Position numbers and translations under genes: made by a program
In this document: positions 12,501 through 22,400 of the stretch, piece by piece
Layout of the letters: the number at the start of each line of letters is the position of its first letter
Numbering within the stretch: the stretch's first letter is position 1
IMG/VR virus record: IMGVR_UViG_3300010354_000485
Location: 1 to 27,646 of that record
DNA length: 27,646 nt
Source of the DNA: a virus
Reading direction: 5' to 3' (one strand)
The notes under the pieces: model-generated
The model's database searches: none
What the model saw: only the letters and a program-made list of their open reading frames with translations
What the model was told of the DNA's origin: nothing

Positions 12501-14261
12501 AGAATTTCCTCCAGATCCACCAGATCCGCCGCCACCATAACTATTTGTTGCGCCAGATCCACCAGATCCATTTCCTCGACCCCCAGCGCCAGCACCGCCA
12601 CCTTTTCCTACATAAACCTGAATAGAAGATCCAACAGCAACATTTCTAATAGTTCCTTGTATTCTAGCGCCGCTACCGCCAGTTCCCCCAGGACTTCCAG
12701 CATCATAACCACCACCACCGCCGCCACCACCTTCTACCGTATAGGTAAATTCTGAAATAGTTGCTGGTAAGTTAAATGATCCTGGTGATGTAAAATTTAG
12801 TGTCGCCATAGGTCTTGTTGGTAAAACGTTAATTGTATGATAATCTGTAACGCTAAATCCTTGCGGATTTGTTGCTGTTAATGCGTATGTGGTTGTTGTT
12901 GTAGGATAAACATCGATTGTTCGATCACCTTCATAAGATACATTCCCAACTCCATTATTAATTGTTAAATTACTGTAATCACCAGCAATCGTCCATTGTA
13001 AGTATCCAGTTTCACCAGCAACTATTGTTTGAGATCCACTTAATTCTAATACAATTGGAGTTCTAATTGTAACGACAACTTGCTGTGTGGTAGAACCACC
13101 AGCATTTGTAGCTGTTATATTATATGTAGTCGTCGCAGCAAGATATCCATCTGGCAACAGCGCCCAGGGTAGATCTGGCGGTGATGAAGGATAAATTGTA
13201 CGTGATCCAGAAAAAGATACTGCACCAATCCCGTTATCAATTGAAACACTGGTCACATTTATTCCAGAAACAGACCAGCTCAAAATAACAGGGTATCCCC
13301 TCGCAACTGTTGTTGGCGATCCAGAAAAAGATACTGTTGGTGGCGGGGGATTTGACACAAACAAAGTAACATTCTGTTGTGTTGTTCCTCCTGGTCCATT
13401 TGCAGTCAATGTGTAAACATATGTTCCAGCCGAAGTAGGTGAAACTACTCTTGTTCCACTATTTGAAATAGATCCAATTCCTTGATCAATGCTTATAGAA
13501 GATATAACTCCAGATACCGACCATGATAAAGTGGCAGTATTTCCAACTGTAATTGAATTTGTTGATATGCTAAAAGAAACATATGGGGGTGGCGGCGCAG
13601 CAACAATAAATCCATAATTACCAGTTGTAACTCCTCCAGGTCCAGTTGCTGTTAATGTGAAAATATAAGATCCAGAAGATGTTGGCGAAAAACTTCTGGA
13701 CCCAGAAGATGATACTACTCCAATACCACCACTAATTGATACTGAGGTAATTTTACCACTAACATTCCATCTTAAATTAACGCTTTGACCATATGGTACT
13801 GTTCCAATTCCAGCATCACTGCCATCTTGTTTATCAATATTAAAATTTACAAGAGTTGGTGGATTATAGGTACAACTTCCATTATCAAATTGAGCCGATG
13901 GATTGTAATTTGTTGCTAATGGATCAGTACACCCGTAAACAGGACAACCACCAGTGGTCATTCCACTGTGTCTTCCATATGCATTTACAGCACCAAGTTC
14001 TCCACTGGCAACAGCGCCATCTTGGATCATATTTGAAACAGATCCGCCATAAGCCGCAGCACCACCATTATTCCAATAATTAACCCAATAATCTACGCCA
14101 GATTGTTCTCCATATCGACCAAGAAAGGTCATATAAGAGTTTGTTATTGAATCTCTTAATGGATCGCTGCCATCAGGGAACCAAAAAATTCCTGAATTAC
14201 ATCCAACTGTAATAAAAGATAGATTAAAATTAGATGTAAAATGCCCTAATGCGTATGCCAT
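9555..14261 (-). CDS. Mosaic tail fibre / adhesin with tail-collar domain (1568 aa)
   Basis: A large host-recognition fibre. Domains by residue: 40-68 (TFLGRYGEQSGVDYWVNYWN) resembles DUF4214; 106-131 holds a GCTDPLATNYNP motif of the type common in secreted adhesins; 135-480 contains four Ig/PKD-like repeats; 505-730 is a glycine-rich domain with runs of up to ten Gly; 735-1153 contains four copies of a bacterial Ig-like repeat (ITGINVPV...NGDVLGLSMTSP type); about 1178-1275 is a phage tail-collar domain (FIECDGRTLNAVDYPDLF, then FKLPNYKNRKIMGAGN); 1276-1568 is the tip region with two HxH motifs (HTH 1368-1370, HSH 1477-1479) and the end YFRVKYLIKAY. GAGAAG precedes the ATG. No transmembrane segment. 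The host receptor cannot be inferred. Confidence 0.9.
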   Translation of the reverse strand: MAYALGHFTSNFNLSFITVGCNSGIFWFPDGSDPLRDSITNSYMTFLGRYGEQSGVDYWVNYWNNGGAAAYGGSVSNMIQDGAVASGELGAVNAYGRHSGMTTGGCPVYGCTDPLATNYNPSAQFDNGSCTYNPPTLVNFNIDKQDGSDAGIGTVPYGQSVNLRWNVSGKITSVSISGGIGVVSSSGSRSFSPTSSGSYIFTLTATGPGGVTTGNYGFIVAAPPPPYVSFSISTNSITVGNTATLSWSVSGVISSISIDQGIGSISNSGTRVVSPTSAGTYVYTLTANGPGGTTQQNVTLFVSNPPPPTVSFSGSPTTVARGYPVILSWSVSGINVTSVSIDNGIGAVSFSGSRTIYPSSPPDLPWALLPDGYLAATTTYNITATNAGGSTTQQVVVTIRTPIVLELSGSQTIVAGETGYLQWTIAGDYSNLTINNGVGNVSYEGDRTIDVYPTTTTTYALTATNPQGFSVTDYHTINVLPTRPMATLNFTSPGSFNLPATISEFTYTVEGGGGGGGGYDAGSPGGTGGSGARIQGTIRNVAVGSSIQVYVGKGGGAGAGGRGNGSGGSGATNSYGGGGSGGSGGNSGPGGWSGAGGGGGAAGVLVYSGTVLVVAGAGGGGGGGGNDGGYNSYQTGGDAGGLSTSLNLGSGGNASNHGGDGGGGGGGGGGSPAGSNGFTPGGDSDAGGGSGGGSYYNISYHSGSPSFSYGPGGGGSETNGADGVITITYAEDDFTPNPILDFTTVTGATPSTTYTTTGTTSGNRTITGINVPVSASASNGATIIKNGVNLGTSTTTVVNGDVLGLSMTSPTTYSASKTSTLAVGGVNANWAIFTNDLPTSVPNPYDFTDLTGVGLSTLTTSNEVTISGMTGTNVPVSATASSGGSPVSVELIVGGIPLGSSSGTINNGQTLRLRMTSAAVVGSTTTALVTIGSGSAVDWNIQTVFTVDTAPDFFNFTNQTGVAAGAAIDSNIVTITGINSPAVITTTSGALVSVNGGAFVAPTSGTTILNNQTLQLRLTSSSTPGGSASTTVSIGDPITGQVTDEWQIDTTTSGDTTPDDFAFVNKTNQLASTQVYSNTVVIQGITSPATVAISGASGAEFSIDGGPYTSSSSTISDGQTLSLRYTTGAYGSPTATINISVGTLSKTWQVSVLGSAPTSLTTSTWYNADVGKKLDGLAIGTVISVFKDSTGSWGNLDGSLTSRYPGFIECDGRTLNAVDYPDLFSVLERRYGGTGAVVTSGSTKTYSGTFKLPNYKNRKIMGAGNVDGNSASSPILPTAVGPDGTGSGGGTIVGSEGGSWYIATLDASGPSPREQVYTGGQDGEFFKLGTIRTTGYDQIASGVGFNIAGNTTQTVGPLQERIVSAPLHTHEIVTATVSSQNTGLISWGARTTFGGSRRVNTNNISSSIPGGPSIGYSFFGTGSFYDATISYSNWWSSNKDGSLQLLNNVGSYMGAIDVQANTASAQSYSPPGGVLTHSHYLSLNTYGNPNNVFGWGNNTGGGTSAGGMSTTTTVDISFTTSELGSTLNDGDFQLSNSKQLIPTVNLRPNSTVPLMTRYFRVKYLIKAY
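10803..12059 (-). repeat. Four Ig-like repeats in the fibre protein
   Basis: Residues 735-835, 840-945, 948-1051 and 1057-1153 share a layout: PDPFxF-like start, T.TTSNxVTI-type strand, TGI or SGM followed by P.sA or PVSA, a short SxNGG strand, NGQTLxLRMTSs, and a W near the end (NWAIFT, DWNIQT, EWQIDT, TWQVSV). Such repeats are common in bacterial surface proteins and extend fibres as rods. Confidence 0.8.
12072..12749 (-). repeat. Glycine-rich (polyglycine) fibre segment
   Basis: Residues 505-730 of the 1568-residue fibre are mostly glycine, with runs of eight to ten and many GGS, GGN and GPGG units; prolines are rare. On the plus strand this appears as CCN-rich, CCGCCACC-type microsatellite DNA, which may vary by slippage. 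Sandwiches of polyglycine type II helices occur in the S16 gp38 adhesin, a possible parallel. Confidence 0.8.
12822..13859 (-). repeat. Four Ig/PKD-like repeats near the fibre N-terminus
   Basis: Residues 135-480 carry four copies of an 80-95 residue unit with the pattern xSFSxS...V.GxxxTLxWSVSG (LSWSVSG, LRWNVSG, LQWTIAG), SISIDxGIGxxSxSGxR, SPTSxGTYxYTLTATGPGG and a VxVxxPPPP linker. They are rod-like spacer modules. The first two linkers are proline runs (PPPP). Confidence 0.8.
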
Positions 14262-14286
14262 TACATATGCTTCTCAACAATATTTT

Positions 14287-15156
14287 TTAGTGTTTAATTA
14301 TGTATTCTACTAAAATGAAAGGAGATACAGCATCATCGAAAGTTTCTGTTGGTTTAACTGAGATATTAATTGTTGTTTCTAATCCTATTGCGGGAATATT
14401 AAATGTATTATATGTCCATCTGTAATTATGACTATAAGTGGTCGGCATTGTTATTCTATGGGCATGTTGAGAAGAAGTTGATGTAGTTCCTTCTGGTGCT
14501 TCTAAGGTATATACATCATTTCCAGCATATGGAGTGCAATCATTTCCACTTATACCAGGACTTGACGGACCATTTTTGCTAGAAACCAAATAATTTCCAG
14601 TACAATTTAAGACAGTTTGATTTGCAAGATGTCCGTGAGCTTGAAAATCTGTATCAGTTAAGGTTGCAATTTGTGTTTCTCTTGATGTAGGACCATTATA
14701 TCTTGGGTTTCCTAACAACGCATCATTTTGTCCAGATACATTAAAATTACCAGTATAAGATATTGTTGCAGAAGTTCCTACGTTTGATATTGCTTCAAAT
14801 TCTGCTCCAACTCTTTTAGTTGTACCATCAGATAAGTTCAAACCAGTATATGTTCCAGTTGCGGTTCCTGGTTGAATATATTTTGATCCTAAATCTGGTA
14901 ATTGAAATTGATCATCTCGTAAAGTTACACCTTCCTTTCTAAACTTACTTTCAGCACCAGTTCCCAAAACTTCTGCTAAAGCAGGGTACAAATTTGAAGA
15001 CAAAATACTTCCGTCGCAACGAAGATAACCAGCGGGAATCAACGAAACAAAAGTTGCATCTCCTGGATCATTAGTTGCTGGTAGTTGCGTGGAAAATAGT
15101 TGTATTGTGCCAACCATTCCGCCAAATTTTGCTTTTTGAACTGCGTAATTTGCCAT
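14287..15156 (-). CDS. Tail-collar domain short fibre protein (289 aa)
   Basis: A compact short tail-fibre type protein. Residues 14-90 form the collar domain (GTIQLF, then IPAGYLRCDGS with C47-D-G, YPALAEVLGTG, FQLPDLG), and the C-terminal half is a tip region with HGH (174-176) and HAH (231-233). The last residues SPFILVEYIIKH match the ends of the 421- and 1568-residue fibres (YIIRAY and YLIKAY), indicating a shared trimeric tip fold. N-terminus MANYAVQKAKFGGM is close to that of the 421-residue neighbour (MANYGSIKTMKAAA), so the two look like duplicates. Starts three bases after that neighbour's stop. Role: host adhesion or tail-tip fibre; T4 gp12 is the relevant analogue. Confidence 0.88.
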   Translation of the reverse strand: MANYAVQKAKFGGMVGTIQLFSTQLPATNDPGDATFVSLIPAGYLRCDGSILSSNLYPALAEVLGTGAESKFRKEGVTLRDDQFQLPDLGSKYIQPGTATGTYTGLNLSDGTTKRVGAEFEAISNVGTSATISYTGNFNVSGQNDALLGNPRYNGPTSRETQIATLTDTDFQAHGHLANQTVLNCTGNYLVSSKNGPSSPGISGNDCTPYAGNDVYTLEAPEGTTSTSSQHAHRITMPTTYSHNYRWTYNTFNIPAIGLETTINISVKPTETFDDAVSPFILVEYIIKH

Positions 15157-15159
15157 ATA

Positions 15160-16425
15160 TTAGTATGCTCGTATAATATACATGACAATAACACTAGGAG
15201 TTTGTGTTAATACTCTAGTATTTAGAGCACGAGGAATATTTTGAGGTACAACATCGGACCTCACATTTGCAGTAATCGTTGTTGGCATTCTAAGAGATGC
15301 TTTATCATAAAGAATATCAAATGATTCGTGCCCATGAGCATTGATCATATCAGAAATACCAGCAGTTAAAGATGTTTTATTAAAACTAATTCCAGAATGA
15401 TTGAACATTACCTCATATGGAATGTGAACATCTCCACTGTTTGAATCTCCATTATCATAATTTCTGTTTTGTATCCTGATATTTCCTCCACCCGTAGCAT
15501 ATGGAACACTCTCTAAAGGATCAAAAGATCTATCATGTACTGGGTTATTGTTTGGTTGTCCAAATGGATCTGGTGGTTCTGGTGCATCAGCACTTCCGAT
15601 CCAGTTAGATAATCCACTAGAGGCAACATTATTTGGTATCATGTTGTTTGGAGGAACTTCGGCATCAATATTTGCTAAAACAATACCAGGAGAACCAGTG
15701 CCATAAGAATTTCCTACATCTCCTGCGTTATTGGGTCCAGTATATCCAATATCAACTTGAGGAGAATCCAAAAGGTCATCAGATCTTGCTTTTTGAATTC
15801 TATAACTAATTTCTCTTGAGCAAGAAACCCCTTGTCCTGGTCTACTTTCACTAGTTCTTGATATGCTAGGAACGGTTGTTGGGTGAGAATGTGTTGGGGT
15901 GTGCCTTCTTCCCAATTTTCTAGGAGATGTATAAACTGTTTTAGATCCAAATCCAGGATCATATGTAGATCCAGTTATAGACCCAGAAAAATCATTTTCT
16001 GGCGTATAACTAAACATAATATCAGTGTAAATGTTATTAAATTCACCAGGAACACCATTATCAGTATCGCCAGATCCAATATAAGATCCAACTGCTCCCA
16101 AAGCAGCAGAAGTATCTATGTTTGGTCTTATAGCTCCAGCGCCAAAATAACTACTATCAACATCGGATAATGCTTTTTGAGAAATGTTTGGTAAAATTAT
16201 TGTTCCAGTATAGTTTGGAAATGCACTTCCTGTTCCAGATGATGGAACTGTTCCCCCGTATGTTGTTTTTATTACTTGAGTAAGTAGAGGAAAATCTGAT
16301 GCATTTACTTCGCCACCATTACATATCAACCATCCCCTAGGGACCTCAGTTAGGTCCCCTGTCCACGGCATGATCGTACCAATCGCCGCAGCTTTCATCG
16401 TTTTTATACTTCCGTAGTTTGCCAT
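15160..16425 (-). CDS. Tail-collar domain fibre protein (421 aa)
   Basis: Second short collar-type fibre protein. Residues 14-81: GTIMPWTGDLTEVPRGWLIC, N-G-G, FPLLTQVIKTTYGGT, FPNYTGTIILPN. The middle (about 100-340) is a variable, proline- and glycine-rich insertion with little recognisable structure, and HSH (179-181) and HGH (364-366) mark the tip region. The end SVIVMYIIRAY matches the other two collar proteins. A GGA about ten bases upstream of the ATG may be the ribosome binding site. Role inferred: receptor-binding or tail-tip protein in the virion. Compared with the 289-residue copy, it has an extended middle, suggesting diversification of one ancestral gene. Confidence 0.88.
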   Translation of the reverse strand: MANYGSIKTMKAAAIGTIMPWTGDLTEVPRGWLICNGGEVNASDFPLLTQVIKTTYGGTVPSSGTGSAFPNYTGTIILPNISQKALSDVDSSYFGAGAIRPNIDTSAALGAVGSYIGSGDTDNGVPGEFNNIYTDIMFSYTPENDFSGSITGSTYDPGFGSKTVYTSPRKLGRRHTPTHSHPTTVPSISRTSESRPGQGVSCSREISYRIQKARSDDLLDSPQVDIGYTGPNNAGDVGNSYGTGSPGIVLANIDAEVPPNNMIPNNVASSGLSNWIGSADAPEPPDPFGQPNNNPVHDRSFDPLESVPYATGGGNIRIQNRNYDNGDSNSGDVHIPYEVMFNHSGISFNKTSLTAGISDMINAHGHESFDILYDKASLRMPTTITANVRSDVVPQNIPRALNTRVLTQTPSVIVMYIIRAY

Positions 16426-16428
16426 AGA

Positions 16429-19400
16429 TTAAATTTCCATTAACCACCAACCTTGTCTATCACTTGGAACGCCAGAAGCAGCTCCATTTGATAAGAATGG
16501 ACCAGCATAAACTAAACCAAAAGCTGCGTTCGGAGTTGTAACAATAAGTTCTCCTCCATCATAACCAGTTAATGTTATTCCAGCAACTGTCGTAGCAATA
16601 TTTGTGCTGTCCCCCTGAATTGGAACTCCAGTTGCCGCCCTTACAACAAATCTCGTATCATATTTTAAGTTTCCTCCAATATCAATGAATCTAATCATAT
16701 CTCCCATGGAAGGAGATGGTGGAAGTTTGACATAAATCGTTCCAGTTGCATTAACAAAATAACTTACATTACTTGTAACAACTCCAGCATCGCCAGAAGG
16801 AACGCCAAGTAATTCCCATCTTCTCGCTCCAGTAGGTCCATAATAGAAATCTAATCCACCCAAATCAATCGTTCCATTATTATTTACTCTAAAGTGATTA
16901 TAAACTTGGAGAGATGCTGTTCCATTAACTGCAGAACCAGATGTGTGAGTTGGAGCACCAGTTCCAGTTGTTCCTGCAGTAATTACTTTATATGTAATAC
17001 CGTTATTATATACAAAACTATTTACAGCGACTGCAGTGCTTGCAGTCCATTGAGATCCTCTATTGATTTGGAAATCACCGCCATTTAATCTAAGATCACT
17101 ATTGAAAATATTAGTTCCAGTTGTTGCTTCAGAAGTATATAAACCAGAGATTGTTAGATTTCCAGTTCCATTTTGTAAGAACAATCTGTTAGAAGTTCCA
17201 GCAGCATCATAAATTCTGAAATCTCCACCATTGATTGTTGTGTTTCCGTTAGAACCAGTTACGGTTAGTTTGTTGAATCCAACTCCAATCCCCAGATTTC
17301 CAAGAATACTGGTGTTTCCAGTAGCACTATCTACTTTAAAAGTAGTAACTGCAGAAGAGACAGTAACAGCATTTGTAACTACATTAGAATTAGTTACAAA
17401 TGTTGGACTTGCTACTGCAATTGGGTTCAGATTTCCATATGTAAATTCTACTGCTTGAGTTAATACAGAATTAGTATTTCCACTGAGGACAGCAGTAATT
17501 GTTAATCGATATGTGTGAATTTCAGATGATACAGGTTGAGGTCCAGAATAACCAACAACAGAAACGCCATCTGTTCCAGGAGAAGTACCAACATAATTTG
17601 GTTGTATAACTGTTCCTACTGGTAATGTTGTTGCGTTTGCAGGAATTGATGTGGTTGCAGATGGAATTCCACTTAAATGCCAATGTACAATTCTCTTACC
17701 AGTTGATGGATTTGTAGCAGACAAATCTTCAAGGTATACAGTATAACTTGCAATAGCGATGCCAGCTGGAAGTAAAGAGGTATTGAATGACCATGCTAAA
17801 GCTGGGTTTCTATTTTGTGCTCCTGCATATACTGGTCCACCAGTATATGTTCCTATCATAGAATCTGTGGCAACGCCTCCAGAAGATGGTAGAGCAGCTC
17901 CTCCACTTGGGGTTACTGTAAATGTACTTCCAGTAATTGCTGTCGTTGAAGATGGAGTAGTGGTTGTTGCTCCATTATTAATTATAAATTGCTTGGTATT
18001 TGCTACATCAGATCCATACAAGTTGATGCTGTTGTAGACATCGGTTCTTCCTTTAATTAAAGTATTACCAGTAGTAGATTCTACTAAGAAATTAGTTACC
18101 GCAGGAGATCCGCCATCGGTTATTCTGAGAGATTGAATTGATGTCAATGCAGAAACAACTGTTTGTATCTTAACTAATTCGGAATTAGATAATCTCAAGA
18201 AATCCCCAGCAACAAGAGATCCACCAAATTCAGCTGTTTTAATTACAGTATTAGCACCAGCAGTATTGATTCCAACCGCATCTGTTAGATAACTTACATC
18301 ATTAGATTTATCCAATCTTACGATAGGAACATTATCTGGGTGAGTTCCAGCAGTTGTGCCATCTTGAGCTCTAACAACTTCTACTCTAAATCCGAGAGGA
18401 TCCGCAGAGTTATTTAAGTTTGTTAAAGCAGTGACCCTGACAATTTCACTAACTGCTTGATTTGGAACATAACCAGAAGGTTGTCCAGTAAAGGTTACTG
18501 ATCTATCAATTAATAGATAATCACCTATTTTGATGTCGGTGGTTGAAGATGGTTCATTTAAATATAATGTAGTATTTGTTGGCGCCCAATTTGCAGCACC
18601 TTGAGTATCTAATGTTTTCCCAATTCCTACTGGATGATACAGATCAATATTTAAATTAATTAATGAACCAGCTAGGTGAGAAATTGGAGACGTTCCAAAT
18701 ACACCACGAATTACTTCAACCCCACCAGCATTTAATCCACCAGATAACGTAATGTCTCCATTAACTGTTTCACTAGCTTTGATTAATACGCTGTTATTAA
18801 TTGTAGTTGTACCAGCATCAGCACCAATACTTAAGAGAGAAGCACTTCTAGCAAAATTGATTGTATTTGGTCCACCAGAAGCACTGAATAGATTTAAATT
18901 CTGAGCAAAAGTAAAGAGATTAGAAGTGCCAGATCCAGCAACAAATCCAGAACCAATTTGAACATCACCATCAAGATTTATATTTCTATTCTTAACGGTG
19001 AACAAACTGGAACTATTAGCAAATGCACCACCGATAGTTACATTAGAAATATAACTACCATTTGAATTATCTACTGTTCCAATATCAATTATGGAGTTGG
19101 TAGAATTTCTATGGATGAATAGGTTAGAAGTTGCGGCAGCATCACCTATTTTTACTGTTTGATTAGTAAAGTAGTTGCCGATATTTAAATTCTGTGTTCC
19201 AGTTGCTAATACGTTATTAGAAATATTTAAAGTAGTCGCATTTCCAGCAAAGCTAACCGTAGTTGGACTATTTGCTAGATTAAACGTTGGGTTTGGACTA
19301 TCAATATTTCCAGTGGTTAATGTTACAGTTCCAGCAATAGTAATAGATCCTAGAATGTTTGTAGATCCATTGACAAGGAAATCTGCGCCAGAAGCAGTAA

Positions 19401-22400
19401 TTTCTGCTACAGATGCATTGATACCAACCTTTCCACCAAGAGCGCCTAAAGTAGAAACTCGGAATACAGCTCTATCGCTTAACGATGAGAAATTGCCACC
19501 AACAATGAACGCATCGTCTCTTCCGACAAGAGTTTTTGTTTGAATTCCTCCAGCAACAGAAATATTTACTTTTTTACCACTGATGAATGCAGTTCCGACA
19601 ACATCTAAGTTTGCTACAGGATCAGTATTTGTTTCTACAAATCCTGTCTTGTATGCATCATTACTTGCTCTAGCAACAGTGTTTACACCAAACTTATAAT
19701 CACCAAAAGTTTCGGTATTGGTTCTAATTGTTTCTGAACCAATTACACCAACTTCTTTCCAATTTGCTCTAGAAACTTCTAGTTTTGCTGCAGAAGGAAG
19801 AGTAGACCATGTGTAAACAATTCCAGAAGCAGGTGGAACTGTTATTTGTATCTTAGCAAAAGTGCCTGTAGGACTAAATCCAGAAGTTAAGACAGTCCAA
19901 ATACCATTTAGATTATTGTTTGCACTGAAATCACTAATTCTTAACTGAGAACCAGCAGAAATATTTAAATTCTGGTTAGTTACACCAACTACCCAATTAA
20001 TTGTAAGTAAAGTTCCATCACTAGTAATGTTTTGAATATTGCTATCCGAAATCTCCGTGTAATAATTTGCATAAATCCACCCAAGAGATCCAGAAAGACC
20101 TACTTCACTTCCCTTTAATAAGATATCTCCTGGGAGTGGTTTTAAGGATGCGCTGTAAGAAATTTCTTGAGTGCTGCTAAATTTAGCAGTTTGATCTGGT
20201 GTTGTATTAGTTGGACCTAAAGTAGAAGTATAGTGAGTTCTGAATGAATACTGTTGTCCGTCTAAACCTAATGATTGTCTTGGGGTTACAGTGTAAATAG
20301 CTGATCTAATTTGATTCTTAGTTAATGTAATGTCTCCAAGATTATTGTTTCTTTGAACAGATCTGCTCAATGAAACGTCATCACCTATCGTTCCGTCAAC
20401 TACGCTATAGATTCTAAGGGCAGTTCCTTCATTTGCATCTACAGAAATTTCAACTGGATTATTGAAGTTTGCATTTCCTTCGACTGTGATTCTATTATTG
20501 AAGGTTACTGGTACATCAAATGTTGTTACCAATCCACCAAGATTATCAGTGGAATCATCTTCAGATTCGACTAACTCTGCTCTTTCTAAATATGTCTCTT
20601 CGCCTGTAATAGCATTGATTTTACGGTTACCAATATAAAGGTCGCCATTAGAGTTGAGACCTGTATAGAAGACGATACCACCATCTTCACGCTTAGATTG
20701 AGCATATTGATCTTGAGAATCTGTTAGAACAACTTCCTGGCGAAGTGGGAAACCAGTTGAATAGTTACCAGGACCGAAACCTAGATATTCAAAGGTGTGG
20801 TTACCAGAACGTGCAATAGATGGTCTACGAAGTTCTACATAAATTTTTCTTTGTGTTGGATATACAGAATCACCACAAATAGGAATATATCTGTCTTCAG
20901 ATCCAGAAGTTGCATTTCCTTCTTGTGCTTCAATAATGTTAGAACCACCAGAAGGATTTAAAGTTGGTGTAGTTAAAGATTCTGATTTAACGAACGTATA
21001 AGAATTTAATGCTGGTTGCAAAACTAGATCTAATACTAATTCTTTAGTTTCACTATTTTTGGAATCATTAATTGTGACCAATCCATGAGTATAATTATCT
21101 GCTGCAGCAATTGAAGCAGGAACATCATTATAAGTAGAATTTAATTGCTTGAACCATACTGGATCATTTTTATAGTTTAATGGATATAATTGAGAAATAG
21201 GTTGAGAGAACTTAAAGTTTCTAAAGTTTTCTCCTACTCCAGCACCAGTTGGATATGGAGAGATATTTCCTCGTATACATGTTAAGTAATAAACACCATC
21301 CTGTTGACCAGGAATTCTTTCTTGAATAGTATCGATATCGAATACGTAGAAGGTATCTTCAAAATCTCCAACATCAGTAACTGATATAATCTTATATTGA
21401 TTGCTGGCGTCGTCAGTAATTGTGTCGCCAGGAACTAACGTATAAACATTTGCTCCTTCTACCCTGTATAGAAAATCTTTTCTGTTTGATTTGTCTCTTC
21501 CTTTGGAATCACCAATACTATTTGGTTTTGTAAGTAAATCTGCAAATACAGAACCTTGAGTAAATCTCGTGTTTATGATATTATTGTATTCTAAATCACC
21601 AGTTACATTTTTCAATACCAAGTAATGTTTGGTATCAACATTGAAATAACCTTGAATATACCCAGAACCTTGTGTATAACCAACCCAACTTACAGCATTC
21701 ACAGAAACAGATGCAGAATTATTAACAACAAATGATCCACCTTGAGGAGCATTTATCTCAACCACATAGAAAATTTCATTCTTTAAAGCATTGTTTGTAA
21801 TAGTATGATCAAAAGCAACCAATTCTAAGTATGTTGTTCCGCTTACTGTAACTTGATTTGCTGATTGAATTGTAAAAGCAATTTTACTTGCGGTTCTGTC
21901 ACTGCCAATTATTTTAGGATTGTTGTATGGATCATAAAGCGATGTTCTCTTTTCTGGCGAAAGATCAAATACTCCAGAATCAACTGGATTAATAGGATCT
22001 GCAGCAAGTTGTGCTTCGCTATACCCGATTCTTTCTTGAGCGCCACCAGGATTCAAGAATGTAGGGATTGCTGGTGCTCCACCAATTGGTTGCAAACGAA
22101 TTTTCTGTGGAACTAATCTTCTCTTGTCATCCGTTCTTGCTTTGATAACAAATCCATTGAGAGGATCTCTTACTGTGGTTAAATAATAAGGAATGACATA
22201 CTTCAGACGATAGATTCTATCTTGTTTTTCTCTAGTATCTTGTATACGAGTGAACCACGTATCAAGGGTTCTAATTTTTCCTGATCCTGGTCCATAAGCA
22301 GCAACATCATGGAATCTATGTAGAATGCTGTCGCTTCTAATTAAACCAGCAGAAGATTCATCGACTACTTGTAAATACCACAATCCAGAAGTATTACCAA

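Noticed and set aside
12072-12749. CRISPR-like or collagen-like repeat in the CCN-rich DNA
   Set aside because: There are no regular repeat-spacer units; the pattern is coding glycine runs, and Gly-X-Y collagen periodicity with proline is absent.
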